Below, one piece after another: positions 40,174-48,174 of a stretch of 64,000 nucleotides of DNA. Within the stretch, counting starts at the first letter, position 1. Every line of letters begins with the position of its first letter. Origin of the DNA: Acidobacteriota bacterium. GTDB taxonomy: Bacteria; Acidobacteriota; Vicinamibacteria; Marinacidobacterales; Marinacidobacteraceae. Under the pieces are notes generated by a model. That model was not told where the DNA came from and made no database searches. It saw nothing but the letters and a program-made list of their open reading frames with translations. The stretch covers positions 18,466 through 82,465 of the forward strand of contig JAJEIY010000061.1 of NCBI GenBank assembly GCA_022828085.1. The letters run 5' to 3'. The translations under genes and the position numbers were made by a program.

Positions 40174-41124
40174 TCATTCGCCGCCGCTCCCGCCCGTGTG
40201 CCAGACCACCACCGGGCGCCAGCCGTCCGGCGCGGCCGCAACAACGGCAATCAGCGCCAGACCACTCTCGTCACCCGAATCCGCCGGAGAATCGAGGGTC
40301 GCCACCGCGCAGCGGACCTCGGCGTCGGATTGCGGGCCCCCGGCTTCGTCCCCGTGTTCACCGGCGGCGCCGTACGGGAGCAGGCGGCCGTGCCCCAGGA
40401 GCCGGGACCCTTCCTCCGATACCGCGAGCCGCGGCATCCCTCTCAAGGCGGCGAGCGGGTCCAGGAGACGCGCCGCGATGGCGTCGCGATCCGGCAGCTC
40501 GTCGAGCCGGGCCGCGGCCGACACCTCGAAGGGTCCCACTCCGGTGCGCCGCAGGGCGGCCAGGTGAGCCGCGCCGCCGAGCCGCTCGCCGAGGTCTCGG
40601 GCGAGGCCGCGGATGTACGTGCCCGGCCCCACCTGACAGGCGAACTCCGCCACCTTCCCGTCGTAGCCGAGGAGGCGGAGTTCGTCCACGCGGACCCGGC
40701 TCGGGGCCAGCCGTACCGGAAGGCCCGCCCGCGCCAGACGGTAAGCGCGGCGGCCGCCGACCTGCTTCGCCGAGTAGCGGGGAGGGACCTGGTCGATTTC
40801 TCCGAGGAACTCCGGAAGCACCCGCTCGATCGCCGACGATTCCGGACACGCCGCGGGAGCGCCCAGCGGCTGCCCGGTACCGTCGTCGGTGTCGGTGGCC
40901 TGCCCGAAACACACCCGGGCGCGGTACCGCTTGGCGCCCGCGGCCACAAACCGGACGAGCCGGGTAGCCCGGCCTACGCAGACGGGCAGCAGTCCCGTTG
41001 CGAAGGGGTCGAGGGAACCGGCGTGACCGGCCCGGACTCCGCCAAGTGTCGCCCGGACGCGCCGTACGACCGCAAACGAACTGAGTCCCTCGTCCTTGTC
41101 CACGAGGAGGAGGCCTGAAATCAG
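40174..41124 (-). CDS. truB: tRNA pseudouridine-55 synthase TruB
   Basis: TruB makes the universal pseudouridine 55 of the tRNA T-loop. The catalytic Asp is in RAGHAGSLDPFATGLLPVCV, and KRYRARVCFGQATDTDDGTG, then VPPRYSAKQVGGRRAYRLAR and GPGTYIRGLARDLGERLG are family motifs. The conserved opening GLLLVDKDEGLSSF lies upstream of the first standard start (GTG 41103, the V of VDK), so I place the start at CTG 41124, overlapping the rbfA stop as CTGA; this restores a normal N-terminus (316 residues). It is the last gene of the rimP-nusA-infB-ylxP-rbfA-truB series. The final 60 residues are a PUA-like extension. Confidence 0.92.
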   Translation of the reverse strand: MISGLLLVDKDEGLSSFAVVRRVRATLGGVRAGHAGSLDPFATGLLPVCVGRATRLVRFVAAGAKRYRARVCFGQATDTDDGTGQPLGAPAACPESSAIERVLPEFLGEIDQVPPRYSAKQVGGRRAYRLARAGLPVRLAPSRVRVDELRLLGYDGKVAEFACQVGPGTYIRGLARDLGERLGGAAHLAALRRTGVGPFEVSAAARLDELPDRDAIAARLLDPLAALRGMPRLAVSEEGSRLLGHGRLLPYGAAGEHGDEAGGPQSDAEVRCAVATLDSPADSGDESGLALIAVVAAAPDGWRPVVVWHTGGSGGE

Positions 41125-41546
41125 TTCTTCTCCTCGCCCGGCCGGACGGGCGGCCCGCCGTCCCCTCCCTCCGGGGACTCGTCCCCCGCGGTCCGCGGGC
41201 GCGCGGCGCGCTCCCGGTCGAGGATCTGCTCCAGACGGATCGAGAACTCGACCGACGGATCGAACACGAACCGGATCTCCGGAGTGGCGCGCAGCCGGAT
41301 TCGTGAACCCAGCAGGGTCCGCACCCGGCCGCGCGCCCGGCCGAGGACGGCGAGCGTCTCCTTCTGGTCGGCATCGCTCCCGTAGACCGAAACATAGACA
41401 CGGGCCAGGGTGAGATCGCCGGTCAGTTCGACGCGGGTCACCGTCGCGCGCCCGACCCGGGGATCCGCCAGCTCGAACCGCAGGATGCCGGCCACCTCCC
41501 GCCGGATCGCCTCGCCGACCCGCTCGCGCCTTCCTCCGGTTCTCAT
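41121..41546 (-). CDS. rbfA: Ribosome-binding factor A
   Basis: A 141-residue KH-like protein that helps late maturation of the 30S subunit. Motifs are RRERVGEAIRREVAGILRFE, DPRVGRATVTRVELTGDLTLARVYVSV and RLRATPEIRFVFDPSVEFSIRLEQIL; the tail is Gly/Glu/Pro-rich. ATG 41546 gives the usual N-terminus; a start at 41573 would overlap ylxP. It lies 10 bases after ylxP and overlaps truB by 4 bases. Confidence 0.95.
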   Translation of the reverse strand: MRTGGRRERVGEAIRREVAGILRFELADPRVGRATVTRVELTGDLTLARVYVSVYGSDADQKETLAVLGRARGRVRTLLGSRIRLRATPEIRFVFDPSVEFSIRLEQILDRERAARPRTAGDESPEGGDGGPPVRPGEEKN

Positions 41547-41556
41547 GGGCTGACTG

Positions 41557-41871
41557 CTACTCCTGCTCCTCAACGGTCAGCCGCTCGATCACGGTGTCCG
41601 CCACCTCCGAAGGGTACGCGCGAACGGCGATGCTGCGCGCCGTCTCCAGCCGGGCCCCCACGACCTCTTCTCCGAGGCCGACCGCGACCACGGAAATCTC
41701 CGCCTCCCGAAGCATCTCCGGATCCCCGGTTTCGGCAACCGCCACCAGACAGCGGGCGCGCAACCGGTCCGACAGCGACCGCACGACGCTGCGCCGATCC
41801 TTGCGCGACCGTGCGTACGGGAGTCGCAGGGTGATGCGGAGGAGCCCCACCCGCGTTCGGGGACCGGTCAC
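41557..41871 (-). CDS. ylxP: YlxP/DUF503 family protein
   Basis: A 104-residue protein of the DUF503 family, recognised by VGLLRITLRLPYARSRKDRRSVVRSLSDRL, VAVAETGDPEMLREAEISVVAVG and its fixed place between infB and rbfA. B. subtilis YlxP has been linked to 30S maturation, alongside RbfA. The start is GTG 41871, 52 bases after infB. The family usually has about 95 residues, so length is normal. Confidence 0.92.
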   Translation of the reverse strand: MTGPRTRVGLLRITLRLPYARSRKDRRSVVRSLSDRLRARCLVAVAETGDPEMLREAEISVVAVGLGEEVVGARLETARSIAVRAYPSEVADTVIERLTVEEQE

Positions 41872-41923
41872 GCGCTCAGGTCCTTACCGGGAGCCGGGCC
41901 GAGGGACCGTCCGCCCACCAGGT

Positions 41924-44650
41924 TCAGTCGGCGACCGGACTGACCTGCTCCTCGCGGAACGCCTCGATGATGTCGCCGATCTTCACGTCGTTGTAGCCGG
42001 CGATTCCGACACCGCACTCGAAGCCCTCGCGGACCTGGGCCACGTCCTCCTTGAACCGGCGGAGGCTGCCGATGCGTCCGGTGTGCACCAGCCGGCCGTC
42101 GCGGACCAGGCGCACCCGGGAATTCCTCGGAACCGTGCCCGCGAGGACGTAGGAACCGGCCACGATCCCAACTCGCGGCACCTGGAACGTCCGCCGGACC
42201 TCGATCTTCCCGAGTTCGACGATCTCGGTCTCCGGTTCCAGAAGCCCGGCGAGCGCCTTCTCCATCTCCTCGACGAGGTGGTAGATGACCGTGTGGCCGC
42301 GAATCTCGACCTTTTCCTGCTCGGCGAGCCGCTGCGCCTGCGGGTCCGGACGGACGCCGAAGGCGACGATGATGGACTCGGTCGCCGACGCCAGGTTCAC
42401 GTCGCTCTCCGAGACGGCGCCCGCGCCCGCGTGAATCACCCGGACCTTGACGTCCTCCGTCGACAGCCGTTCCAGCGCGTCCCGGACGGCCTCCACCGTT
42501 CCCCCGACATCCGCCTTCACCACGATCGAGAGTTCCTTCAGACCGCCGCTCATCTGGGCATGCAGGTTCTGGAGGTTCAGGCGCTGGCGGCCCTCGATCA
42601 ACTGCAGCCGGGTTTCTTCCTTCTTCTCCTCCGCGGCGCGCCGCGCCTCCGCCGGCTTCTGGCTGGCCGAGAAGGGGTCGCCGACCACCGGCACCTCGGT
42701 GAGTCCGAGCACCTCGCAGGGCGTGGACGGAGGCGCTTTCTTCATGCGGCGTCCCGATTCGTCGAGGAGCGCCCGCACCTTGCCCCAGGCGGCGCCGGCG
42801 CTCACCGTGTCGCCGACGGACAGGGTGCCCTCCTGAACCAGGAACTGGGCCACCGGGCCGCGGCCCTTGTCCTTCCGGGCCTCGAGGACCACTCCCTGGG
42901 CGGGCCCCCGCGGATTTGCGGTGGGTTCCTCGAGTTCCGCCACGTCGAGCACGGACTGCAGCAGTTCCGGAAGCCCGTCGTGGGTCTTCGCCGATACCTG
43001 ACAGAAGATGGAATCGCCGCCCCAGTCCTCCGGAGTCACCTCGCGCTCCGCCAGCTGACGCATCACAAGGTCGGGATCGGCCGCCGGCTTGTCCATCTTG
43101 TTCACGGCCACCACGATGGGCACTTCGGCCGCGCGGGCGTGATTCAGCGCTTCGATCGTCTGCTCCTTGACCCCGTCGTCCGCGGCCACCACCAGGATCA
43201 CCACGTCGGTCACGCCGGCGCCGCGAGCCCGCATCTTGGTGAAGGCCTCGTGCCCCGGGGTGTCCAGGAAAACGAGCCGGTGGCCGTTCGTTTCCACCGT
43301 GTAGGCGCTCATGTGCTGGGTGATGCCACCCGCCTCGCTGTCGACCACCCGGGCGCTGCGAATCGCATCGAGGAGGCTCGTCTTCCCGTGGTCCACATGA
43401 CCCATCACGGTGACCACCGGAGCCCTCTCGACCAGATCTTCCCTCTTCCGGTCTTCTTCCTCCTGGCTGGACGCCTGCGCCTCGCTGGCGGGCGCCGCGG
43501 CCGGCGCGGTCCCGGCCGCGGCGATGGTTCCGCCGTAGTTCCGGACGAGCTTGGTGGCGATCTCGGTATCGAGCGGCTGATTGATCGACGCCGCCACTCC
43601 GTGTTGGAGCAGCAACGCCTTGATCACCTCGACGGTCGGGATGCTCATGGCTTCCGCGAGACCCTTGACGGTGATCCCGTCACTCAGTGCGACCGAGGCA
43701 GTCGTCCGATACTCCCGGGTCACCGCCTGGCGCAACCCCGGCGGCAGCGGGCTGTCGAGACCCTCCAGCACCTCGGGGGTCTCGGCCGGCGCCTGACGCC
43801 TGCGCCCCTTGGACCGCCGGCCCGGAGCGGGACGCTGGGCCTTGGGGGGCGCCGACGGTGTCCTCCTCAGCGGTGGCGGAGTCGCCCGGATGCGCGGCGG
43901 CGTGGCGCGCCGGACCGGCCGGGTCACGGCGGGCACGATCTTGCGATCCGTGGCTCCGGGCCGGAACGCGGCGGGGCCCGAGGATGACGCGATGATCCTG
44001 GTCTCGATGCGGCGCGGCGGCGAAGGCGCGGCCTTTTCCTCCGGCTTTTCGGGAGCCGCCGCCATCCGCTCGGAGCGGACGGGCGCTTCGGCCGGTCCGG
44101 CGCGGACATCGCTCTCGCGGATCTCCGGGGCGGCCGCGGGAGCGGCCTTCTTCTCCCTGGCCGGCTCCGCCGGGTCCGGAACGGCTTCGGCTTCGGGTTC
44201 CTCAGCGGCGCGCTGGGCTGCCGCCTCGGCGCGACGCTCTTCCTCGGCGCGCTGCTCGGCGGCGGCCGCTGCGGCCGAGCGGCGCGCGGCCTCCGCTTCC
44301 GCCTCGGCCTGCGCCTTCGCTTCGGCTTCTTCCCTGGCCTTCGCCTCGGCCTCCTCCTGCGCCTTGCGCTCGGCTTCGCCGCGCTCTTTCGCCTCGGCGG
44401 CCTCCCGCAGGCAGCGCTGCTCGGCGGCGCGCCGGATGTTCTCGGCGGCCTGCAGGCGTCGGTCGGGACGCGATGCCCGCCGCTGCTGCAGCCGAAGCCG
44501 GTTCCTGACCTTCCGGGCGTCACTGTCCCGGATGGAGGACGAGACGGTCCGGACCCGCAGACTGAAATCCGTCTGAAGAACCCGGAGGAGCTCGCCCGGC
44601 TCCATCCCGACCTCCTTGGCGAGGTCGCTGACCCTGACGGTGGACGGCAT
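41924..44650 (-). CDS. infB: Translation initiation factor IF-2
   Basis: A 908-residue GTPase that delivers initiator tRNA. It starts with an IF2-N domain ([21 protein letters not shown]), followed by a long linker of roughly residues 60-320 rich in Ala, Glu, Arg and Pro (a charged [15 protein letters not shown] coil, then a basic Pro-rich part), a second IF2-N domain ([20 protein letters not shown]), the G domain (GHVDHGKTS at about 415-423, [12 protein letters not shown]) and domains II-IV. The linker is longer than in E. coli in the acidic coil. It starts 3 bases after nusA and lies in the classical operon. Confidence 0.97.
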   Translation of the reverse strand: MPSTVRVSDLAKEVGMEPGELLRVLQTDFSLRVRTVSSSIRDSDARKVRNRLRLQQRRASRPDRRLQAAENIRRAAEQRCLREAAEAKERGEAERKAQEEAEAKAREEAEAKAQAEAEAEAARRSAAAAAAEQRAEEERRAEAAAQRAAEEPEAEAVPDPAEPAREKKAAPAAAPEIRESDVRAGPAEAPVRSERMAAAPEKPEEKAAPSPPRRIETRIIASSSGPAAFRPGATDRKIVPAVTRPVRRATPPRIRATPPPLRRTPSAPPKAQRPAPGRRSKGRRRQAPAETPEVLEGLDSPLPPGLRQAVTREYRTTASVALSDGITVKGLAEAMSIPTVEVIKALLLQHGVAASINQPLDTEIATKLVRNYGGTIAAAGTAPAAAPASEAQASSQEEEDRKREDLVERAPVVTVMGHVDHGKTSLLDAIRSARVVDSEAGGITQHMSAYTVETNGHRLVFLDTPGHEAFTKMRARGAGVTDVVILVVAADDGVKEQTIEALNHARAAEVPIVVAVNKMDKPAADPDLVMRQLAEREVTPEDWGGDSIFCQVSAKTHDGLPELLQSVLDVAELEEPTANPRGPAQGVVLEARKDKGRGPVAQFLVQEGTLSVGDTVSAGAAWGKVRALLDESGRRMKKAPPSTPCEVLGLTEVPVVGDPFSASQKPAEARRAAEEKKEETRLQLIEGRQRLNLQNLHAQMSGGLKELSIVVKADVGGTVEAVRDALERLSTEDVKVRVIHAGAGAVSESDVNLASATESIIVAFGVRPDPQAQRLAEQEKVEIRGHTVIYHLVEEMEKALAGLLEPETEIVELGKIEVRRTFQVPRVGIVAGSYVLAGTVPRNSRVRLVRDGRLVHTGRIGSLRRFKEDVAQVREGFECGVGIAGYNDVKIGDIIEAFREEQVSPVAD

Positions 44651-44653
44651 TGG

Positions 44654-45991
44654 CTAACGGTCCCGTGGCTCCGGCGCGGTTTTTCCGGCCCGCCCCGACC
44701 GATCGTCCCGCCGGGGACGCGAACGGGGATCGCGGGGCCCGTGGTGGCGCGATGGGCCGCCGGGGCCACCGCGCCGCCTGTCGGGCCCTCGCCGGGGAGA
44801 TTCCCCATCACGGGGACTGCGCCGGGGAGAGCGCGAATCGCGGGGGCCGCGTCCCGGAGCACGTCCATCGCGGGGGCCGCGCCCCGGAGAACGCCCATCG
44901 CGGGGGCCGCGCCCCGGAGAACGCCCGGCGCGGGGATCGCGCCGGGGCCCCCGCTCGGCCCTTCGCGGAGACGCCCCCTCGGCCACGACTTCGATCGGAA
45001 TGCCGATGAGTTCGGACGCGAGGCGCACATTCTGGCCGCGTTTTCCGAGGGTGCGGGGCAACTCGGCTTCAGAAACCGTGACCAGCAGGCCACCGTCCTC
45101 ACGCAGTCTCCGTGAGCCTCCTTCGCGGGCCTCCTCGTCCACTCTCCGAATGTCGAGCACTTCCGCCGGGCGCAGCGCGTTCCGCGCAAACCTCTCCACC
45201 TGCTCGTTCCACAGAACCACGTCCACCCGTTCCCCGCGAAGTTCACGGCTCACCGCACGAATGCGGGAGCCCCCCGGCCCGAGGCACGCGGCCACGGCAT
45301 CCACGTCGGGCGCCGCGCTGGATACCGCGACCTTGGCCCGGAGTCCCGGATGGCGCGCGACCGCCCGGACCCGGACGACGCCGCGACGGACCTCCGGGGT
45401 CTCGCGTTCGATCAATCCCGCCAGTACGGACGGGGCGATCCGGGACAGGATGACGGGCGGATCCTGGGGTTCGATCGCGTGAACGGCGACCCGGATGGTG
45501 TCTTCGGGATTGAAGACCTCGTGGCGGCTCTGCTCCGCCGCGGGCAACCGCCCCTCGACCGGTCCCAGGTTGACGATGAGATCCTGCCCCTCGCGGCGGG
45601 CGACGATGGCCGTTTCGAGCCTTCCGACGCGATCCCGGTAGCGTTCGGCGCGGGCGAGCATCCGGGCGGCTCGCAGCCGTGCTTCGAGCACCGCGCGGGC
45701 CGCTCTCGCCGCGCTGCGGGCGGCGGTCCCGAAGGGAACCGGGACTTCGACCAGGTCGCCGGGAGACGCGCCCTCGGGTGCGGCCGCGACGGCCACCTGC
45801 GTTTCGGGATCCTGAACCTCCGCGGCCACCCGCTTTCGGGCGTAGCAGATCAGGCGCCCCTTGCCCGTGTCGAGGCGGGCGCTCAGGGAACGGCCGCTGC
45901 TCTGCGACGCGGCAAGGCCCGCTGCCTGTTCGACGCCGGCGATGATTTCAGCCCGATCCACCTCCACGGCGAGTTCCTCGATGGCGGCCAT
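44654..45991 (-). CDS. nusA: Transcription termination/antitermination factor NusA with Arg/Gly/Pro-rich tail
   Basis: A 445-residue NusA: N-terminal RNA-polymerase-binding domain (MAAIEELAVEVDRAEIIAGV), S1 (GQDLIVNLGPVEGRLPAAEQ), KH1 (GPGGSRIRAVSRELRGERVDVV) and KH2 (LGKRGQNVRLASELIGIPIEVV). After KH2 there is no acidic repeat; instead about 95 residues of RGPRDGRSPG-type repeats. The ATG overlaps the rimP stop (TGATG). The RG-rich tail resembles RNA-binding RGG regions and probably adds nonspecific RNA affinity. The protein may control its own operon through the hairpin upstream of rimP. Confidence 0.95.
   Translation of the reverse strand: MAAIEELAVEVDRAEIIAGVEQAAGLAASQSSGRSLSARLDTGKGRLICYARKRVAAEVQDPETQVAVAAAPEGASPGDLVEVPVPFGTAARSAARAARAVLEARLRAARMLARAERYRDRVGRLETAIVARREGQDLIVNLGPVEGRLPAAEQSRHEVFNPEDTIRVAVHAIEPQDPPVILSRIAPSVLAGLIERETPEVRRGVVRVRAVARHPGLRAKVAVSSAAPDVDAVAACLGPGGSRIRAVSRELRGERVDVVLWNEQVERFARNALRPAEVLDIRRVDEEAREGGSRRLREDGGLLVTVSEAELPRTLGKRGQNVRLASELIGIPIEVVAEGASPRRAERGPRRDPRAGRSPGRGPRDGRSPGRGPRDGRAPGRGPRDSRSPRRSPRDGESPRRGPDRRRGGPGGPSRHHGPRDPRSRPRRDDRSGRAGKTAPEPRDR
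44800..44950 (-). repeat. 30-base tandem repeats encoding GRGPRDGRSP in the nusA tail
   Basis: Three to four near-identical in-frame 30-base units (core CGCGGGGGCCGCG and CCCCGGAGAACGCCCATCG) lie inside nusA, flanked by more diverged copies. The register is kept at 10 residues, so copy number can change without frameshift. Confidence 0.8.
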
Positions 45992-46539
45992 CAGATCGAC
46001 GGGCGCCTCCGACCGCCGGGACGTCTTCCGAGCAGGGCCGCGTAGTCCGGAGCGAGACGAGCGGCGACCACCGCGCTCCAGGCGATTTGCCGCTCGCCTT
46101 CGGGCCCAATCAGGCAGAGGACGGCGTCTGGGTTCACCGCCCGCAGGGTTCCGGTCACCGTGTCCGGCCGACTCTCCATCCGGTGGCGAATCCGGACCCG
46201 ACGCCCGAGGAACCGCCGGCACTCCTCGACCGAGCGCAACGGGCGATCGAGCCCCGGAGTGCTCACTTCCAACGTATAGGAACCGGGAATCGGATCCTCC
46301 ACGTCGAGGAGTGCCGAGAGCTTCTCGTTCACCCGCTCGCAATCGCCCAGCCCGACCGCATCGTCGGGACGCTCGATGAAGACGCGCACCCGCCGGCCGC
46401 TGCGGGGTCCCTTGATCTCGATCCATGCCAACTCGACCTGAGCACTCGCCGCCGCCCTTCGCGCCAGTCTTTCGATGTTTGCGGTGAGATCGTCGCCCGC
46501 CTGGCGAAGAGGCAGCGGGTCGGTTTCTTCTTGCGAAAT
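45991..46539 (-). CDS. rimP: Ribosome maturation factor RimP
   Basis: RimP helps 30S assembly. Family motifs are ELAWIEIKGPRSGRRVRVFIERP, GDCERVNEKLSALLDVEDPI, GSYTLEVSTPGLDRPL and RRVRIRHR. The nearest standard start in frame is a TTG at 46431, but this would cut off the N-terminal helix; in-frame sequence DDLTANIERLARRAAASAQV upstream looks like that helix. No ATG/GTG/TTG precedes it. An ATT at 46539 has AAGAGG 8 bases upstream and gives 182 residues, so I give that as the most likely start, with low certainty. The family itself is secure. It is first in the nusA-infB operon, behind a terminator-like hairpin. Confidence 0.8.
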   Translation of the reverse strand: MSQEETDPLPLRQAGDDLTANIERLARRAAASAQVELAWIEIKGPRSGRRVRVFIERPDDAVGLGDCERVNEKLSALLDVEDPIPGSYTLEVSTPGLDRPLRSVEECRRFLGRRVRIRHRMESRPDTVTGTLRAVNPDAVLCLIGPEGERQIAWSAVVAARLAPDYAALLGRRPGGRRRPSI

Positions 46540-46571
46540 GCGTAGAGCCTCTTGAGATTGGGGAATCGGAG

Positions 46572-46599
46572 AAAACCCGCCGCACCGATGTGCGACGGG
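46572..46599 (-). terminator. Intrinsic terminator-like hairpin in the rimP-nusA-infB leader
   Basis: On the minus strand CCCGTCGCAC, loop ATCG and GTGCGGCGGG (one G-U-type mismatch) form a 10-bp stem followed directly by TTTTCT. It lies between rimO and rimP and 30-60 bases downstream of a -10-like TATACT, so it could be an attenuator controlled by NusA as well as the end of rimO transcription. Confidence 0.65.
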
Positions 46600-46649
46600 T
46601 CATGAAAGAAAACGGGAGCGACCCCACCCCGGCCGCACCCGAACGACTG

Positions 46650-46655
46650 AGTATA
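46650..46655 (-). promoter_or_regulatory. -10-like TATACT upstream of the rimP leader hairpin
   Basis: TATACT on the minus strand in GC-rich DNA, about 50 bases before the terminator-like hairpin. The -35 region (around 46673-46680, TTCTTCG) is poor. It would give rimP-nusA-infB its own start beside read-through from rimO. Confidence 0.4.
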
Positions 46656-46773
46656 CCCCACGCCAAGATCGCCGAAGAACGGGCGATCGGCCGCCGTGAA
46701 ACCGGCCGGATGCCGCCGGTTCGCCCCGCCGGAACCCCGTCAGCAGTCCGTGGAAGACGTCACGCGGCCCGGT

Positions 46774-48174
46774 TCACGCAGTCGCGGCCCTGCCGTTCCG
46801 GAGGACGCGCGCCGTTTCCGCGGCGCCGCCCTCGAGCGCGTGACCCACCAGGTCGTCGGGATGCGCCTCGGTGATCTCCACGTCCACGAACCGGCCCACC
46901 GGCGCGGCCCCGTCCACGATGAGGACCCGGGCGTCCACGTCGGGCGCCTGCCCCTCGGTGCGGCCAGCCGTGAGCAACTCGCTTTCCTCGGCGGCGCCAT
47001 CGACCAGCACCGGCAGCACGCTCCCGACCATTTCACGGTGCCGGGTCAGGGCGATCCCGCGCTGCAACTCCATCAGGCGGGCCCGGCGGTCTTCCTTCTC
47101 CGTCTCCGAGACCACTTCCTCGTCCACGTACGACGTTGCCGATTCCTCATTCGAATAGACGAACGCCCCCATCGCATCGAATCGGGCCGCGGCCACGAAA
47201 TCGAAGAGTTCCCGGAACTCGTCTTCGGTCTCCCCGGGAAACCCCACGATGAACGTGCTTCGAATGGCGACGCCGGGAACCGCGGCGCGGATCCGCGCCA
47301 GCAGGCGCTCGTTGCTCTGCCGGTTTCCGGGACGGCGCATGTCCCGGAGGACCCGCCGGCTCGCGTGCTGCAAGGGTATGTCCACGTAGCGGCAGACCTC
47401 GGGGACCTCCGCCATCGCCGACAGCACCTCGTCGTCGAGAGTCGTCGGGTAGGCGTAGAGGAATCGCACCCAGGCCACGCCCTCGACCCGGGCCAGTTCC
47501 CGCAGCAGCCGCGCCAGACCGTGCCGGATGCCGAGATCCTTGCCGTAGGCCGTCGTGTCCTGCGCCACCAGCACGAGTTCCCGGGCTCCCGCCGCGGCCA
47601 GCGAGGCCGCCTCGGCGAGCACCGAGTCCGGATCGCGGCTGCGGAAGTGCCCGCGGATCTGCGGGATCACGCAGAACGAACAGGGATAGTCGCATCCCTC
47701 CGCCACCTTGATGTAGGCGGTGTGGGACGCAGTCGAGCGGATGCGCGGTGTGGTGTGGTCGTAGAGCCAGGTGACCGACTGATCGGCCCGGAGCGGCGGG
47801 GTGCGGCGCCCGGAGGCGGTCAGCACATCCGCAATGCGCTCGACCTCGTCGAGCCCGATGACCGCATCGATTTCGGGGATCTCCCGGGCGAGTTCCCCCG
47901 CGTACCGCTGCGCCAGGCATCCGGCGACCACGAGCCGGCGGCACCGGCCCTCGTTCTTCAGGCGGGCCAGATCCAGAATCGTGTTGATCCCCTCTTCCTT
48001 GGCCGGGCCGATGAACCCGCAGGTGTTCACGACCAGCGCGTCGGCGCCCGCCGGATCGGCGGTCATCTCGAAACCGCGCTTCGTGAGGACGCCGGCCATC
48101 ACTTCGCTGTCGAGCAGGTTCTTCGCGCATCCGAGACTCACGAGCCCCACGCGAGGAGTTCTGACGGGCTTCAC
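46774..48174 (-). CDS. rimO: Ribosomal protein uS12 methylthiotransferase RimO
   Basis: A radical-SAM enzyme of 466 residues that methylthiolates Asp89 of S12. The UPF0004 domain binds one 4Fe-4S cluster (VSLGCAKNLLDSE, VNTCGFIGPAKEE, VAGCLAQRY), the radical SAM core the other (EGCDYPCSFCVIPQIRG), and a TRAM domain ends the protein. The SLGCAKN and GFIGPAKEEGINTI variants and the S-P-T order are those of RimO rather than MiaB. GTG 48174 overlaps the asnS stop (GTGA). It lies between asnS and the rimP operon. Confidence 0.94.
   Translation of the reverse strand: MKPVRTPRVGLVSLGCAKNLLDSEVMAGVLTKRGFEMTADPAGADALVVNTCGFIGPAKEEGINTILDLARLKNEGRCRRLVVAGCLAQRYAGELAREIPEIDAVIGLDEVERIADVLTASGRRTPPLRADQSVTWLYDHTTPRIRSTASHTAYIKVAEGCDYPCSFCVIPQIRGHFRSRDPDSVLAEAASLAAAGARELVLVAQDTTAYGKDLGIRHGLARLLRELARVEGVAWVRFLYAYPTTLDDEVLSAMAEVPEVCRYVDIPLQHASRRVLRDMRRPGNRQSNERLLARIRAAVPGVAIRSTFIVGFPGETEDEFRELFDFVAAARFDAMGAFVYSNEESATSYVDEEVVSETEKEDRRARLMELQRGIALTRHREMVGSVLPVLVDGAAEESELLTAGRTEGQAPDVDARVLIVDGAAPVGRFVDVEITEAHPDDLVGHALEGGAAETARVLRNGRAATA

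Noticed and set aside
44800..44950. Possible CRISPR or satellite repeat at 44.8 kb
   Set aside because: The 30-base units are coding and in frame at the end of nusA, with no spacers.
46540..46773. A tRNA gene before rimP, as in some bacteria
   Set aside because: No cloverleaf or T-loop sequence GTTCRANNC fits; the main structure is the terminator-like hairpin.
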